Origin: Providencia burhodogranariea DSM 19968
GTDB lineage: Bacteria > Pseudomonadota > Gammaproteobacteria > Enterobacterales > Enterobacteriaceae
Direction of reading: 5' to 3'
NCBI RefSeq assembly: GCF_000314855.2
Contig: NZ_KB233223.1
Location: 1 to 39,147, forward strand
Length of the DNA: 39,147 nucleotides
Positions 17,297 to 28,022 of the stretch are shown here, one piece after another. The position numbers were made by a program, and so were the translations under genes. Each line of letters begins with the position of its first letter. Positions within the stretch are counted from its first letter, which is position 1. The notes beneath the pieces were generated by a model. That model did not search any database, was not told the DNA's origin, and was given only the letters and a program-made list of their open reading frames with translations.

Positions 17297-18802
17297 TTAA
17301 TTATTCGAGCTATTGCGCTCTTCAAGCTTTAGCGGCCAATTAACATAGCCTTGCCACTGAACTTCTTGTTGCAGATTTTCCGCACGTAGCGGATGCTCTG
17401 CTAACCAGCGGTAAGGTAATATTACGGCCAGATTTTGCGCATTTGTATTGAGCCTCAATGCAGGTAGTGTGTCATCGCGTCGGCGGCTTGCAAAGATAAT
17501 GGTCAATCGCAAAAGTCGACATAATGCATAAGCTTGTTGCATCGGTAATGCATTTTGTTGACTAAGTGTCGCAAGGTCGACAGGCCCATGTTGATTTCTC
17601 AATAAGGCGGCAAGTAAGCGTTTTTGTGCGGGTGTGAATCCCGGTAAATCAAGATTCGTAATTAGGTAACCCGCATGTTCTGGACTTTTACGGAAATCGA
17701 TACTTAAGCCAATTTCATGTAATGCACAAGCACTCGATAACAAATCACGGCAGCGTAAATCTAATTCCCAATCTTTAGAAACTTGTAAAAAGAAATGCTC
17801 TGCTAATTGGCGAACGCGGGTAGCTTGTTCAATATCAACTTGAAAACGGCGTTGAATATTGCGTAGTGTGCGGGCTCTGATATCTTGCTCAATCGGTAAT
17901 TCGAGCATCCCGTAGACCAATCCTTCTCGCAGCGCTCCACCCGCTAATGTCATATTATCAATGGATAATGCTTCGAAGATAGCAATAAGGATCGACAGCC
18001 CACTTGGAAAAACGAGTGCTCGCTCAAAAGTAAGGCCTTCAATTTCAAGCTCTTCAAGTTTATGGCACTGAATAGCTTTGTATTTGAGCTGCCGTAGCTT
18101 ATCTAACGTAATCAGCTCATCCATGCCTTGTGCAATCATAATTTCTTGGATGGCTTGAACTGTCCCTGATGCACCAACACAAATTTTCCAGCCGTGGGTT
18201 TTTAAGGTGTCTGCAATCGGAGCTATCACCGCATGTGCTGCTGATTCGGCTTTTGCAAAATTCTCTTCGGTGAGAGAGCGGTCACTAAAATAGCGTTCAA
18301 GCCAAGTGACACAACCCATTTCAAGGCTAAATAGCTGTTGTGCTTTTGCACCAGTACCTGTGACCAGTTCAGTACTACCACCACCAATATCAACCACTAA
18401 ACGTTGTTCGGGGCCGCCTGTTGTATGCGCCACACCTTGATAAATCAGACGTGCTTCTTCTTCTCCCTGAATCACGCGGACAGTATTACCTAGAATTTCG
18501 CTGGCTTTTTCCACAAAGGTATCGGCATTTTTTGCTAACCGTAATGTTGCGGTTGCAACCACCCGAATTTGAGATGTGGGGATGTCTTGTAAGTGCTCTG
18601 AAAAGAGCCGAAGACATTGCCAGCCGCGATCCATGGCTTGTTCTGATAACATATTGTTGCTATCCAAACCCGCAGCAAGACGTACTTTGCGCTTAACTCT
18701 AGAAATAATCTGAATGCTACCTGCAATTTCACGAACAACCAGCATATGAAAGCTGTTCGAGCCTAAATCAATTGCTGCGTAGAGAGAAGATGATTTCAGC
18801 AT
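17297..18802 (-). CDS. gppA: Guanosine pentaphosphate phosphatase / exopolyphosphatase GppA
   Basis: The 501-residue Ppx/GppA phosphatase converts pppGpp to ppGpp and can hydrolyse polyphosphate. The N-terminal ASKHA-fold has [14 protein letters not shown] and later [12 protein letters not shown], the two phosphate-binding loops of the family; the C-terminal third resembles the helical HD-like domain of Ppx/GppA. The length is close to E. coli GppA (494). It starts 11 nt after the rhlB stop on the same strand, so the two are probably co-transcribed. Confidence 0.95.
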   Translation of the reverse strand: MLKSSSLYAAIDLGSNSFHMLVVREIAGSIQIISRVKRKVRLAAGLDSNNMLSEQAMDRGWQCLRLFSEHLQDIPTSQIRVVATATLRLAKNADTFVEKASEILGNTVRVIQGEEEARLIYQGVAHTTGGPEQRLVVDIGGGSTELVTGTGAKAQQLFSLEMGCVTWLERYFSDRSLTEENFAKAESAAHAVIAPIADTLKTHGWKICVGASGTVQAIQEIMIAQGMDELITLDKLRQLKYKAIQCHKLEELEIEGLTFERALVFPSGLSILIAIFEALSIDNMTLAGGALREGLVYGMLELPIEQDIRARTLRNIQRRFQVDIEQATRVRQLAEHFFLQVSKDWELDLRCRDLLSSACALHEIGLSIDFRKSPEHAGYLITNLDLPGFTPAQKRLLAALLRNQHGPVDLATLSQQNALPMQQAYALCRLLRLTIIFASRRRDDTLPALRLNTNAQNLAVILPYRWLAEHPLRAENLQQEVQWQGYVNWPLKLEERNSSNN

Positions 18803-18813
18803 ATCGTTATCAC

Positions 18814-20100
18814 TCAGCCTGGGCGTTTATGGTTATTACGTGGACCATTATGGCGACGTGGTGAATTGGAATTGCGGCGAGGTCCCCCTGGACGCGGGCG
18901 ATGACGACGCTTTGGTACTGGAAGATCAGCTAATAGTGCATCACTATTGTATTTACTTACAGGGATTGAATGCTGAATATATTCTTCAATTCCAGGCAGA
19001 TTCAGAGAGTATTCTTCACAGGCAAGGCTGATTGAATGACCACTTTCACCTGCACGTCCAGTGCGACCAATACGGTGTACATAGTCTTCACAATCATCAG
19101 GTAAATCATAGTTAAAGACATGAGTGACTGATGGAATATGCAATCCACGAGCAGCAACATCAGTTGCAACCAGAATATCGAGATTACCTTGGGTAAATTC
19201 TTCTAAAATACGCAGACGTTTTTTCTGTGCAACATCACCTGTTAATAGACCAACACGGTGGCCATCTGCGGCAAGATGTGCCCAAATGTCATCACAACGA
19301 TGTTTGGTATTAGCAAAAATGATACAGCGCTCAGGCCACTCTTCTTCAAGTAGGGTCTGCAATAAGCGCATTTTTTCTTCGTTTGAAGGATAAAACAGCT
19401 CTTCTTTAATGCGATGACCTGTTTTTTGTAATGGCTCAACTTCGATATATTCAGGGTTATTCATTTGCTCAAAAGCTAATTCCCTGACACGGTAAGACAA
19501 TGTGGCAGAAAAGAGCAGGTTCAACCTTTCCGTCACCGCAGGTATACGACGGAATAGCCAGCGAATGTCTTTAATAAACCCAAGATCGTACATGCGGTCG
19601 GCTTCATCAAGAACAATAACTTGAATTGCACCTAAGTCAACATGACCTTGTTTAGCATAGTCAATCAAGCGGCCAGTTGTACCAATAAGGATGTCAACGC
19701 CATTCTGAAGTACTTTTAATTGCTCATCATAGCCATCACCGCCATAAGCGAGGCCTATTTTTAAGCCTGTATACTCAGCAAGTTCTTTAGAATCTGAGTA
19801 AATTTGTACAGCCAATTCGCGAGTCGGCGCCATGATTAGCGCACGAGGTTGATTGACTTTTTTACCCTCAACAGCAGGGTGAGTTAATAAATAGTGAAAT
19901 GTAGACGTTAAAAATGCTAACGTTTTGCCGGTACCTGTTTGCGCTTGCCCCGCAACATCTTTGCCTTCGACAGTGAAAGGCAGGGTAGACGCCTGTATAG
20001 GCGTGCAATAATTGAAGCCTTTTTTATTCAATGCTTCAATGACTTTTGGGTGCAAGGCGAAGTCGGAAAACTTCTTTTCTGTCAAGTGTGCTTTACTCAT
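18814..20100 (-). CDS. rhlB: DEAD-box RNA helicase RhlB
   Basis: The 428-residue protein carries the full DEAD-box set: Q motif with YCTPIQAS, motif [31 protein letters not shown], and HRIGRTGR near the end of the second RecA domain. A basic tail rich in Arg, Pro and Asn (about residues 395-428) follows. In E. coli RhlB binds RNase E in the degradosome and unwinds structured mRNA for PNPase. It is divergent from trxA, with 117 bp between their starts. Confidence 0.96.
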   Translation of the reverse strand: MSKAHLTEKKFSDFALHPKVIEALNKKGFNYCTPIQASTLPFTVEGKDVAGQAQTGTGKTLAFLTSTFHYLLTHPAVEGKKVNQPRALIMAPTRELAVQIYSDSKELAEYTGLKIGLAYGGDGYDEQLKVLQNGVDILIGTTGRLIDYAKQGHVDLGAIQVIVLDEADRMYDLGFIKDIRWLFRRIPAVTERLNLLFSATLSYRVRELAFEQMNNPEYIEVEPLQKTGHRIKEELFYPSNEEKMRLLQTLLEEEWPERCIIFANTKHRCDDIWAHLAADGHRVGLLTGDVAQKKRLRILEEFTQGNLDILVATDVAARGLHIPSVTHVFNYDLPDDCEDYVHRIGRTGRAGESGHSISLACEEYSLNLPGIEEYIQHSIPVSKYNSDALLADLPVPKRRHRPRPGGPRRNSNSPRRHNGPRNNHKRPG

Positions 20101-20217
20101 AGTGTGGTAGAATATCAGTTAACGGTTGGTTTACGAAAGTGTATCTTTTGAAATAAAGCGTACTGATGCCAATTAATGTTACACTCAGTCTAAAAAAATG
20201 ATCTATTGGAGTACAAT

Positions 20218-20544
20218 ATGAGCGACAAAATTATTCATATAACTGATGCAAGCTTTGAAGCCGAAGTGTTGAAAGCTAGTTCACCTGTTCTCGTCGATTT
20301 CTGGGCAGCATGGTGTGGTCCTTGTAAAATGATCGCGCCTATTCTTGATGAAGTTTCTGAAGAATATACAGGCAAACTGACTATCGCAAAACTGAATATT
20401 GATGATAATCCGGCTACCGCACCAAAATACGGTATTCGTGGCATCCCAACTCTTCTGTTATTCAAAAACGGCAGTGTAGCAGCAACAAAAGTTGGTGCGT
20501 TATCTAAAACTCAGCTAAAAGAGTTTTTAGACGAAAATCTGTAA
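20218..20544 (+). CDS. trxA: Thioredoxin 1
   Basis: The 108-residue thioredoxin has the active site WCGPC at residues 32-36 and the cis-proline motif [10 protein letters not shown]. It reduces cytoplasmic disulfides, recharged by thioredoxin reductase. ATG 20218 is preceded by GGAG with 6-nt spacing and gives MSDKIIH as in E. coli; a TTG in frame at 20206 overlaps that site and is not credible. The gene stands between rhlB and rho as in E. coli. A TTGAAA at 20148-20153 may be its -35. Confidence 0.97.
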   Translation: MSDKIIHITDASFEAEVLKASSPVLVDFWAAWCGPCKMIAPILDEVSEEYTGKLTIAKLNIDDNPATAPKYGIRGIPTLLLFKNGSVAATKVGALSKTQLKEFLDENL

Positions 20545-20820
20545 GTTGTATTAGTAGTTTGAGTCAAAACGTTTAGCGGTTTATCTATTTTATATAGAGG
20601 ATCGCTAGACGTCCTCCCTGAAGCGTGATAAGTTATCTGCAATCCTCATATAGCACTCATATGAATTACTTTGTAATCCGTTGCTCTTATCTTAAATATC
20701 TGGTTAGTCAGTTCAGTTGTAGCTCATGTATCGTGATCTAGGGCTGTTAATATGTTGGTTTCTAAAATTACCATTTGAAAATTGAGTTGTAGTGATTGCA
20801 ACATTCAATAACTTCGCTTG

Positions 20821-20829
20821 TGGTATAAT
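20821..20829 (+). promoter_or_regulatory. rho promoter, consensus extended -10
   Basis: TGG-TATAAT is a perfect -10 hexamer with an extended TG motif. No good -35 lies 16-18 bp upstream; TTGCAA at 20796-20801 is 22 bp away. Initiation about 7 nt downstream would give a leader of about 415 nt before the rho ATG. Confidence 0.65.
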
Positions 20830-20998
20830 TTGCAATATCAATTAAACAAAGATGAGCATGGGCTGTAAGTCGTCGTTGAGACTAGAATAGTAAAACTACG
20901 CTGAGCACTGGTGTAGAATGCATTCAAAGCTTTAGGTTTGTGTTTTCGTGCTTTGAGTGTGAACAATTTGCTATATTGGGATAGATGTTGTTCTAAAG

Positions 20999-21091
20999 AT
21001 GCAAAAAACTATTGCTAATATTGTTTGTGTTTCTAATAATAGGTCGTGCATCTCTCAGATGAATCGCCGTGATATGTTAGCGCAATCTTAG
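20999..21091 (+). CDS. Possible rho leader peptide (RhoL-like)
   Basis: A 30-codon frame lies in the rho leader, ending 160 nt before rho. Its C-terminal part [10 protein letters not shown] faintly resembles the RKDMSR end of E. coli RhoL, and its position is appropriate. The ribosome binding site is poor and the N-terminal half does not match, so this may be chance. Confidence 0.3.
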   Translation: MQKTIANIVCVSNNRSCISQMNRRDMLAQS

Positions 21092-21251
21092 CAATAACAA
21101 GGGCAAGAATTTTTACGTATTGTTAATAGTTTTAGTTTGTAGCTATCAACAGGACGTTATAAAGTTTAACGGGCACTTATGTCTTATATATAGCTGCCTT
21201 CAATTTACGTTCATAGTTCGAGAATTACCCCGAGTTAAAGAACCCACCATT

Positions 21252-22511
21252 ATGAATCTTACCGAATTAAAAAATACGCCAGTATCTGAATTGATTACGT
21301 TAGGCGAAAACATGGGGCTAGAAAACTTAGCCCGTATGAGAAAACAGGATATTATCTTCTCAATTTTGAAGCAGCACGCTAAAAGCGGGGAAGATATTTT
21401 CGGCGATGGCGTTCTGGAAATATTGCAGGATGGATTTGGTTTCCTCCGTTCAGGAGACAGTTCTTACCTCGCCGGTCCTGATGATATCTACGTTTCTCCC
21501 AGCCAAATTCGTCGTTTTAACCTTCGCACAGGCGATACCATTTCAGGAAAAATTAGACCTCCTAAAGAAGGGGAACGCTATTTTGCCTTATTAAAAGTTA
21601 ATGAAGTTAACTTTGATAAACCTGAAAACGCCCGCAATAAAATTCTCTTTGAAAACTTAACTCCATTACATGCAAATAGTCGCCTTCGTATGGAACGTGG
21701 AAACGGTTCAACTGAAGATTTAACAGCACGTGTCTTGGATTTAGCTGCCCCTATTGGTCGTGGTCAACGTGGTCTTATTGTTGCTCCACCAAAAGCGGGT
21801 AAAACCATGTTACTGCAAAATATTGCAGCGAACATTGCTCATAATCACCCTGATTGCGTTCTTATGGTACTGCTTATCGATGAGCGTCCAGAAGAAGTAA
21901 CTGAAATGCAGCGTCTGGTAAAAGGTGAAGTTATTGCTTCAACTTTTGATGAGCCAGCAGCGCGTCATGTTCAAGTTGCTGAAATGGTGATTGAAAAAGC
22001 AAAACGTCTGGTTGAGCATAAAAAAGACGTTATTATTTTACTTGATTCCATTACTCGTCTTGCGCGTGCATACAACACAGTAGTTCCTTCATCAGGTAAA
22101 GTATTAACAGGTGGTGTGGATGCAAACGCATTACATCGTCCTAAGCGTTTCTTTGGTGCTGCACGTAATGTTGAAGAAGGTGGTAGCTTAACTATTATTG
22201 CGACTGCTCTCGTTGATACTGGTTCTAAAATGGACGAAGTTATTTACGAAGAGTTTAAAGGTACAGGTAACATGGAATTACACCTGTCCCGTAAGATCGC
22301 AGAAAAACGTGTTTTCCCAGCGATTGATTACAATCGTTCAGGTACACGTAAAGAAGAGCTGCTCACTACGCAAGAAGAATTACAAAAAATGTGGATTCTA
22401 CGTAAGATTATTCATCCAATGGGCGAAATCGATGCGATGGAATTTCTCATTAGCAAATTAGCAATGACTAAAACCAATGAAGATTTTTTCGATTTTATGA
22501 AACGAGCTTAA
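21252..22511 (+). CDS. rho: Transcription termination factor Rho
   Basis: The 419-residue hexameric RNA-dependent ATPase has the E. coli length. It contains the N-terminal helical domain ([15 protein letters not shown]), the cold-shock-like primary RNA-binding domain (DGFGFLRS...[14 protein letters not shown]), Walker A APPKAGKT near 178-185, Walker [16 protein letters not shown] and the R-loop region. The ATG at 21252 gives the known N-terminus; upstream in-frame codons extending to 21120 are leader sequence without a ribosome site. Rho ends untranslated transcripts and governs its own leader. Confidence 0.97.
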   Translation: MNLTELKNTPVSELITLGENMGLENLARMRKQDIIFSILKQHAKSGEDIFGDGVLEILQDGFGFLRSGDSSYLAGPDDIYVSPSQIRRFNLRTGDTISGKIRPPKEGERYFALLKVNEVNFDKPENARNKILFENLTPLHANSRLRMERGNGSTEDLTARVLDLAAPIGRGQRGLIVAPPKAGKTMLLQNIAANIAHNHPDCVLMVLLIDERPEEVTEMQRLVKGEVIASTFDEPAARHVQVAEMVIEKAKRLVEHKKDVIILLDSITRLARAYNTVVPSSGKVLTGGVDANALHRPKRFFGAARNVEEGGSLTIIATALVDTGSKMDEVIYEEFKGTGNMELHLSRKIAEKRVFPAIDYNRSGTRKEELLTTQEELQKMWILRKIIHPMGEIDAMEFLISKLAMTKTNEDFFDFMKRA

Positions 22512-22524
22512 TCGCTTAATCATT

Positions 22525-22652
22525 TATATCCAAAATAATTGAGTTACTTGCAGAGGTGGTAAGCGAAACTGTTGCAGTGAATATCGATAACACTGTGATC
22601 CAGATAGCTGAGTAAAATAACAACCCTGTAATTTGAAATTTGACGGGTATAT
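22525..22652. repeat. Degenerate ERIC-like palindromic element after rho
   Basis: About 128 bp have ERIC-like ends and length: TATATCCAAAATAATTGAG and TTGCAG..GGTGGTAAGCGAA on the left, and GTAATTTGAAATTTGACGGG plus TATAT on the right, roughly inverted copies of each other. The centre is poorly conserved. It begins 14 nt after the rho stop, much as the better copy follows ilvC. Confidence 0.5.
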
Positions 22653-22665
22653 CATTGGCTTCAAT

Positions 22666-22694
22666 AAGCGCTGTCTATGGCAGCGTTTTTTTTT
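22666..22694 (+). terminator. rho transcript terminator
   Basis: AAGCGCTG-TC and GG-CAGCGTTT form a stem centred on CGCTG/CAGCG (22669-22673 and 22681-22685), followed by nine T residues. It directly follows the ERIC-like element. Confidence 0.85.
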
Positions 22695-23356
22695 ACCTTT
22701 TTATGATGTTTTTTATAAATATAAGCTTACTTATTTCTATATAGCCACGTCATGATTTTTTATCCACCCTAAATTTGCGTTATATCTTTATTTAAAAATC
22801 ACATTACCATCATTAAGTGATGTTAATTTATAGCAATGGGATATGACTCACGGTATTAAACGACAATTATTAGAAAAATAATCTTTTTTATATTGGATTT
22901 TTTCCTCAGCAAAATAGAAAATCAAATGTCTGGGTAAAACACATCATTGTTTTATTCAAACAATGAGCCGCTTAATGAAGTTAATACGTATATTCAGTAT
23001 GCTTATTTATTTAATGATAATATAATTCACATAATAGAAATTTCTGATTCATTAAAAAAGGTTCATTTATTATACGAAAAAAATGTATAAAATTATAATC
23101 ATAGGTAGTTATTGTTCTTTATGGCATGCATATTGCTTTCATTAAGTATAAAATTAATTAATAAGACTACACTACGAATTGAGATTTTTAAAAGTACAAC
23201 TCTGATAGTTATGTTGGTCTACAATATAGTTATTAAAGATTGGTCTTATGGTAGTTATCTCTTTTGAGATGATAATGCATTAACTATCGCTCGTGACTTA
23301 GCATGAGCTCAAACATTTTAGTGTTAGATTAAATAAAAAGATAAGAGAGTTGACTC
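22695..23356. promoter_or_regulatory. AT-rich spacer upstream of the ECA operon
   Basis: Roughly 660 bp of strongly AT-rich, non-coding sequence separate the rho terminator from wecA. The ECA operon promoter must be here. I see no convincing JUMPstart/ops element; GGTAG at about 23250 is not enough. The composition suggests H-NS-type silencing, which is inference. No frame encodes a recognisable protein. Confidence 0.5.
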
Positions 23357-24442
23357 GTGGATACCGCACAATTTATTACTAGTCTTTTTTATGTTTTTTT
23401 GTTCACGTTAGTATTTATTTTTATCGCTCGAATTGTTGCAATAAAAATCGGGTTGGTTGATAAACCTAACTTTAGGAAAAAACACGTAGGACTTATTCCT
23501 TTAGTTGGTGGAATAACGGTTTTTTTTGGTGTTTGCTTTGCATTTTTAATCACAGATGAATATATTCCTCATAAGTGGTTATACTTAACCTGTGCTGGAT
23601 TGCTTGTATTTATTGGCGCTCTTGACGACCGGTTTGATATTAGCGTTAAGTTAAGAGCTGGGGTTCAGGCAATGGTTGCTGTAGCCATGATGACAATTGC
23701 TGACCTTAAATTAGAATCATTAGGTCATGCATTTGGTCCATGGGAACTTGTATTGGGCCCATTCGGCTATATTGTTACATTATTTGCGGTATGGGCTGCA
23801 ATTAATGCATTTAATATGGTTGATGGTATCGATGGGCTTTTGGGGGGATTATCCTGCGTATCTTTTGGCGCGTTAGGTTTTCTATTATATCAAGGCGGTA
23901 GTTATGCACTCGCATTTTGGTGTTTTGCCTTTATTGCGGCTATTCTTCCTTATATCTTCCTAAATCTTGGTTTGCTTGGTCCTCGCCTTAAAGTTTTTAT
24001 GGGTGATGCGGGAAGTACACTTATTGGTTTTACCGTAATTTGGATTCTTGTTGAATCAACGCAGGAAAAAGTACATCCAATTAATCCAGTCACTGCATTA
24101 TGGATTATTGCGATTCCATTGATGGATATGGTTGCGATTATGTACCGTCGTATTCGTAAAGGAATGAGTCCATTTTCACCTGACCGTCAACATATTCATC
24201 ATTTAATTATGCGCTCAGGTTTTACGCCAAAAGGTGCTTTTGTACTTATTACTCTGTCTGCTGCATTTTTAGCATGCGTGGGAATTCTTGGTGAAAGATT
24301 AACATTTATTCCAGAATGGGTAATGTTGGCATTATTTTTGCTTGTATTCGTAATGTATGGTTATTGCATCAAACGCGCTTGGAAAGTGGCTCGTTTTATT
24401 AAACGTGCTAGACGTCGTATGCGTAGAGGTGCAGTACGGTAA
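23357..24442 (+). CDS. wecA: UDP-GlcNAc:undecaprenyl-phosphate GlcNAc-1-P transferase WecA
   Basis: The 361-residue polytopic membrane enzyme starts the ECA lipid chain and usually also O-antigen. About eleven hydrophobic helices are visible. Catalytic signatures match E. coli WecA by position: DD at 90-91 in GALDDRFD, NMVDGIDG with D156 and D159, and HIHHL in the cytoplasmic loop; the C-terminus is basic (KRARRRMRRG). The GTG at 23357 has AAGAGAG upstream. It is the first gene of the ECA operon. Confidence 0.96.
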   Translation: MDTAQFITSLFYVFLFTLVFIFIARIVAIKIGLVDKPNFRKKHVGLIPLVGGITVFFGVCFAFLITDEYIPHKWLYLTCAGLLVFIGALDDRFDISVKLRAGVQAMVAVAMMTIADLKLESLGHAFGPWELVLGPFGYIVTLFAVWAAINAFNMVDGIDGLLGGLSCVSFGALGFLLYQGGSYALAFWCFAFIAAILPYIFLNLGLLGPRLKVFMGDAGSTLIGFTVIWILVESTQEKVHPINPVTALWIIAIPLMDMVAIMYRRIRKGMSPFSPDRQHIHHLIMRSGFTPKGAFVLITLSAAFLACVGILGERLTFIPEWVMLALFLLVFVMYGYCIKRAWKVARFIKRARRRMRRGAVR

Positions 24443-24473
24443 CGACAAACGGAAAAAATAGAGGTTCTGTGCA

Positions 24474-25532
24474 GTGAAAAACTCAGAAACACAACCTAAT
24501 CAGTATCAACCGCCGATAGAACCGGAATTGGATATCCGTGGTTTGTGCCGCTCCTTATGGCAAGGTAAAATTTGGATCGTTGCAATTGCTGTTATTTTTG
24601 CTGCTATTGCATTGGGAGCATCCTATTTTATGCAGCAAAAATGGAGTTCGACTGCGATTACAGACTTGCCAACAGTGAATAATTTGGGAAGTTATTATTC
24701 GCAGCAACAGTTTTTGCGCAATCTTGATTCTCGTATTAACTCTACGGGTCAAGAAGGTCAATTACCAACGATTGCAAATGAAGCTTATCAAGAGTTTATT
24801 AAGCAGATCGGCTCTTATGATACACGCCGTCAGTTTTGGTTAACGACTGATTATTATAAGCATCGTTTAGAGAATGACCCGAAAGCAGATGCAGCTCTGT
24901 TGGATGAATTGATTGATAACATCGAATTTACCCCAGCAGATAATCTGAAGAATATGGCTGATAGCATTAAGTTAGTGGCAGAGACATCAACTGATGCAAA
25001 TCAGTTGCTGCGTGAATATACGCAATTTGCAAACCAACGTGCTACGACAAACTTGAATGATGAACTCAAGGGAACTTGGGCGACGAAAATGCAATCAATG
25101 AAAGCGTTAGTAAAACGTGAAGAAATGGTTGCTGAGGCCGCCTACGAAAGACGCTTGAATGTCCTCGAACAAGCACTTAAAGTCGCGCAAAATCAGGGTA
25201 TTTCTCGTAATCAGAGCACTGCTCCAGTTGATGAAATCCCTGATTCTAAAATGTTTATGTTAGGGGTTCCGTTATTGGAAGCTCAAATTGAAACTTTAAA
25301 AGCAACAGGTCCTGATCATGACACAGAGTATGATCAAAATATCGCAATGTTATCAACATTGAATGTTGGACCAACTCTCCAAGATAATTTTCAGGCTTAT
25401 CGTTATTTACGAACACCTGAAGATCCTGTCAAACGTGATAGCCCACGTAGAGCCTTTATGATGGTTCTGTGGGGCGCTATAGGTGCATTGGTTGGTGCGG
25501 GTATAGTACTCGCTCGTCGACGCACATTCTGA
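24474..25532 (+). CDS. wzzE: ECA chain-length regulator WzzE
   Basis: The 352-residue Wzz-family co-polymerase sets the modal length of ECA chains with WzyE. An N-terminal membrane helix (about 33-52), a long mostly helical periplasmic domain, and a C-terminal helix (about 327-348) preceded by the Pro-rich PEDPVKRDSPRRAF are the family layout. It starts with GTG 31 nt after wecA, with AGAGG upstream. Similarity to E. coli WzzE is clear around ELDIRGL and the GYYSQQQFLRNLD-like stretch. Confidence 0.95.
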   Translation: MKNSETQPNQYQPPIEPELDIRGLCRSLWQGKIWIVAIAVIFAAIALGASYFMQQKWSSTAITDLPTVNNLGSYYSQQQFLRNLDSRINSTGQEGQLPTIANEAYQEFIKQIGSYDTRRQFWLTTDYYKHRLENDPKADAALLDELIDNIEFTPADNLKNMADSIKLVAETSTDANQLLREYTQFANQRATTNLNDELKGTWATKMQSMKALVKREEMVAEAAYERRLNVLEQALKVAQNQGISRNQSTAPVDEIPDSKMFMLGVPLLEAQIETLKATGPDHDTEYDQNIAMLSTLNVGPTLQDNFQAYRYLRTPEDPVKRDSPRRAFMMVLWGAIGALVGAGIVLARRRTF

Positions 25533-25542
25533 TTTTTTTATT

Positions 25543-25568
25543 GGTGGCTGACTTCTGCATCAGCCACC
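25543..25568 (+). other. Perfect hairpin in the wzzE-wecB gap
   Basis: GGTGGCTGA (25543-25551) and TCAGCCACC (25560-25568) form a 9-bp GC-rich stem with an 8-nt loop, starting 10 nt after wzzE. No T-tract follows on either strand, so it is not a classical terminator. An mRNA processing or stability element that separates wecA-wzzE from the downstream genes is plausible. Confidence 0.7.
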
Positions 25569-25632
25569 GCATAAAGTCATTATAATTAAATAAAAGCAGA
25601 TAACTGCATCAGATAAATATAAGAGAGTCACT

Positions 25633-26763
25633 GTGAAAGTATTGACTGTATTCGGCACTCGACCGGAAGCCATTAAAATGGCTCCGTTGGTTCACGCACT
25701 TGCTAATGATACCGCTTTTGAAGCTAAAGTTTGTGTTACGGCCCAGCACCGAGAAATGCTCGATCAGGTACTGAAACTATTTGAGATCACACCCGATTAT
25801 GATCTCAACATTATGAAACCAGGACAAGATTTAACTGACATTACGTGTCGTATACTTGAAGGATTGAAAGCGGTATTTGCTGATTTTAAACCCGATGTTG
25901 TTTTAGTGCATGGCGATACGGCGACGACAATGGCGACAAGCCTTGCAGCATTCTACCATCGTATTCCTGTTGGGCACGTGGAAGCAGGGTTACGTACTGG
26001 TAACCTTTATTCACCATGGCCTGAAGAAGCTAACCGCAAAATTGCGGGTCACCTTGCAATGTTCCATTTCGCTCCAACAGAAAATTCACGCCAAAATCTA
26101 TTGAAAGAATCTATCCCAGATAATCATATTTTTGTAACGGGAAATAGCGTTATTGATGCATTGTTGTGGGTACGCGATAAAGTCATGAGCGATAAGCACA
26201 TGGCTGAAAAGTTGGCTGCTAATTACCCATTTATTGATCCGAGTAAAAAAATGATTTTGGTCACAGGCCATCGTCGTGAAAGCTTTGGTGGTGGTTTCGA
26301 ACGTATATGTCATGCATTGGCGGAAATTGCCCAGACTCATCCTGATGTTCAAGTGGTTTATCCTGTTCATTTGAACCCAAATGTCAGTGAGCCTGTAAAA
26401 CGTATTTTGCATGATATTGATAATATAATTCTGATTACCCCACAAGAGTATCTGCCATTTGTTTATTTGATGAATCATGCTTATATGATTTTGACTGATT
26501 CAGGTGGAATTCAGGAAGAAGCACCATCATTAGGCAAACCAGTTTTAGTGATGAGAGACACCACGGAACGTCCAGAGGCCGTTGAAGCTGGAACGGTACA
26601 TCTTGTAGGTACTGATACACAAAAAATTGTTGCAGAAGTTAACCGGTTACTGACAGATGAAGCGGAATATCATGCAATGAGCCGCGCTCATAACCCTTAT
26701 GGGGATGGTCATGCTTGTCAGCGTATTCTTGAAGCATTAAAAAGCAATCAGGTGAAATTATGA
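25633..26763 (+). CDS. wecB: UDP-N-acetylglucosamine 2-epimerase WecB
   Basis: The 376-residue non-hydrolysing epimerase converts UDP-GlcNAc to UDP-ManNAc. Its two Rossmann-like halves contain [38 protein letters not shown] and [15 protein letters not shown], all signatures of the family; length equals E. coli WecB. The GTG start at 25633 follows AAGAGAG. It overlaps wecC by 4 nt (ATGA), the next enzyme in the same branch. Confidence 0.97.
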   Translation: MKVLTVFGTRPEAIKMAPLVHALANDTAFEAKVCVTAQHREMLDQVLKLFEITPDYDLNIMKPGQDLTDITCRILEGLKAVFADFKPDVVLVHGDTATTMATSLAAFYHRIPVGHVEAGLRTGNLYSPWPEEANRKIAGHLAMFHFAPTENSRQNLLKESIPDNHIFVTGNSVIDALLWVRDKVMSDKHMAEKLAANYPFIDPSKKMILVTGHRRESFGGGFERICHALAEIAQTHPDVQVVYPVHLNPNVSEPVKRILHDIDNIILITPQEYLPFVYLMNHAYMILTDSGGIQEEAPSLGKPVLVMRDTTERPEAVEAGTVHLVGTDTQKIVAEVNRLLTDEAEYHAMSRAHNPYGDGHACQRILEALKSNQVKL

Positions 26764-28022
26764 GTTTTGAAACTATTTCTGTTATCGGCCTTGGTTATAT
26801 TGGTTTACCAACAGCAGCGGCTTTTGCATCGCGTAAAAAGCAAGTTGTTGGCGTTGATGTCAACCAGCATGCAGTTGATACCATTAATCAGGGTAAAATC
26901 CACATTGTTGAGCCAGAACTCGACCAAGTCGTAAAAGCGGCAGTTGAAGCGGGTCATCTGAAAGCCTTTACTAAACCGCAACCTGCGGATGCCTATCTAA
27001 TCGCAGTACCAACACCGTTTAAAGGCGAACATGAGCCAGATCTTACTTATGTAAGAGCGGCTGCGGAATCTATCGCACCCGTATTGAAAAAAGGCGATTT
27101 AGTTATCTTAGAATCGACCTCTCCAGTAGGTACTACTGAGCAAATGTCCGAATGGATGGCGCAAGCACGTCCTGATTTGACTTTTCCTCATCAAGCTGGC
27201 GAAGAGGCAGATATCGATGTCGCTTACTGTCCTGAGCGTGTGTTGCCGGGGCAAGTTATGGTTGAGTTGATTAAAAATGACCGTGTTGTTGGGGGCATGA
27301 CACCAAAGTCGTCCTTGCGTGCAAGTGATCTGTATAACATTTTCCTTGAAGGTGAGTGTGTTATTACTAACTCCAGAACCGCCGAAATGTGTAAATTAAC
27401 GGAAAATAGCTTCCGTGATGTCAACATTGCATTTGCAAACGAATTATCGCTGATTTGTGCAGACCAAGATATCAATGTCTGGGAGCTAATCAGCTTGGCT
27501 AATCGACACCCGCGCGTCAATATCTTACAACCAGGCCCAGGTGTTGGTGGCCATTGCATCGCTGTCGATCCATGGTTCATTGTTGCTCAAAATCCACAAC
27601 AATCTCGTTTGATCCATACTGCGCGTTTGGTCAATGATGGTAAGCCAATTTGGGTTGTTGACCAAGTGAAAGCCGCAGTTGCAGACTGTTTAGCTGAAAC
27701 AGGTAAAAAAGCCAGTGAAGTCACGATTGCCTGCTTTGGACTTTCCTTTAAACCGAATATTGATGACCTGCGTGAAAGCCCAGCAATGCACATCACTAAG
27801 ATGATTGCTAATTGGAACAAAGGTAAAACTTACGCTGTTGAACCGCATATCCATGAATTACCAACAGCATTGAAAGGTATCGCTGAATTAGTCTCAATTG
27901 AAGATGCGGTGACAGATGCAGATATTATTTTAATGCTGGTTGATCACAACCTATTTAAAGGCATTCAAGGGTCATTGATTACGCAAAAATGGGTAGTTGA
28001 TACCAAAGGAGTTTGGCGTTGA
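26760..28022 (+). CDS. wecC: UDP-ManNAc dehydrogenase WecC
   Basis: The 420-residue enzyme oxidises UDP-ManNAc twice, with NAD, to UDP-ManNAcA. The N-terminal Rossmann motif is [14 protein letters not shown], the catalytic cysteine is C266 in [14 protein letters not shown], and CPERVLPG lies in between. Start ATG 26760 overlaps the wecB stop, and the stop overlaps the rffG start, so the three are probably translationally coupled. Confidence 0.97.
   Translation: MSFETISVIGLGYIGLPTAAAFASRKKQVVGVDVNQHAVDTINQGKIHIVEPELDQVVKAAVEAGHLKAFTKPQPADAYLIAVPTPFKGEHEPDLTYVRAAAESIAPVLKKGDLVILESTSPVGTTEQMSEWMAQARPDLTFPHQAGEEADIDVAYCPERVLPGQVMVELIKNDRVVGGMTPKSSLRASDLYNIFLEGECVITNSRTAEMCKLTENSFRDVNIAFANELSLICADQDINVWELISLANRHPRVNILQPGPGVGGHCIAVDPWFIVAQNPQQSRLIHTARLVNDGKPIWVVDQVKAAVADCLAETGKKASEVTIACFGLSFKPNIDDLRESPAMHITKMIANWNKGKTYAVEPHIHELPTALKGIAELVSIEDAVTDADIILMLVDHNLFKGIQGSLITQKWVVDTKGVWR

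Larger units (their letters stand above)
20545..21251 (+). promoter_or_regulatory. trxA-rho spacer: long rho leader
   Basis: This 707-nt spacer holds the rho promoter near 20821 and an inferred leader of over 400 nt. The last part, from CGAGAATTACCCCGAGTTAAAG to the start codon, looks conserved with E. coli. In E. coli Rho limits its own synthesis by terminating within this leader; C-rich, unstructured Rho-loading stretches are hard to define here by eye. One short frame (20999-21091) may be a leader peptide. Confidence 0.7.

Noticed and set aside
21120-21251. An upstream extension of rho by 44 codons
   Set aside because: The extension does not resemble any Rho N-terminus; ATG 21252 gives the exact E. 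coli length and the extension lies in the regulated leader.
23200-23356. JUMPstart/ops element for RfaH upstream of wecA
   Set aside because: Only GGTAG fragments occur; the GGCGGTAG core with flanking conserved bases is absent.
26098-26478. A 126-codon minus-strand open frame inside wecB
   Set aside because: Antisense shadow; the plus-strand frame has full family signatures across it.
27224-27580. A 118-codon minus-strand open frame inside wecC
   Set aside because: Antisense shadow of a fully conserved gene, with no start context.
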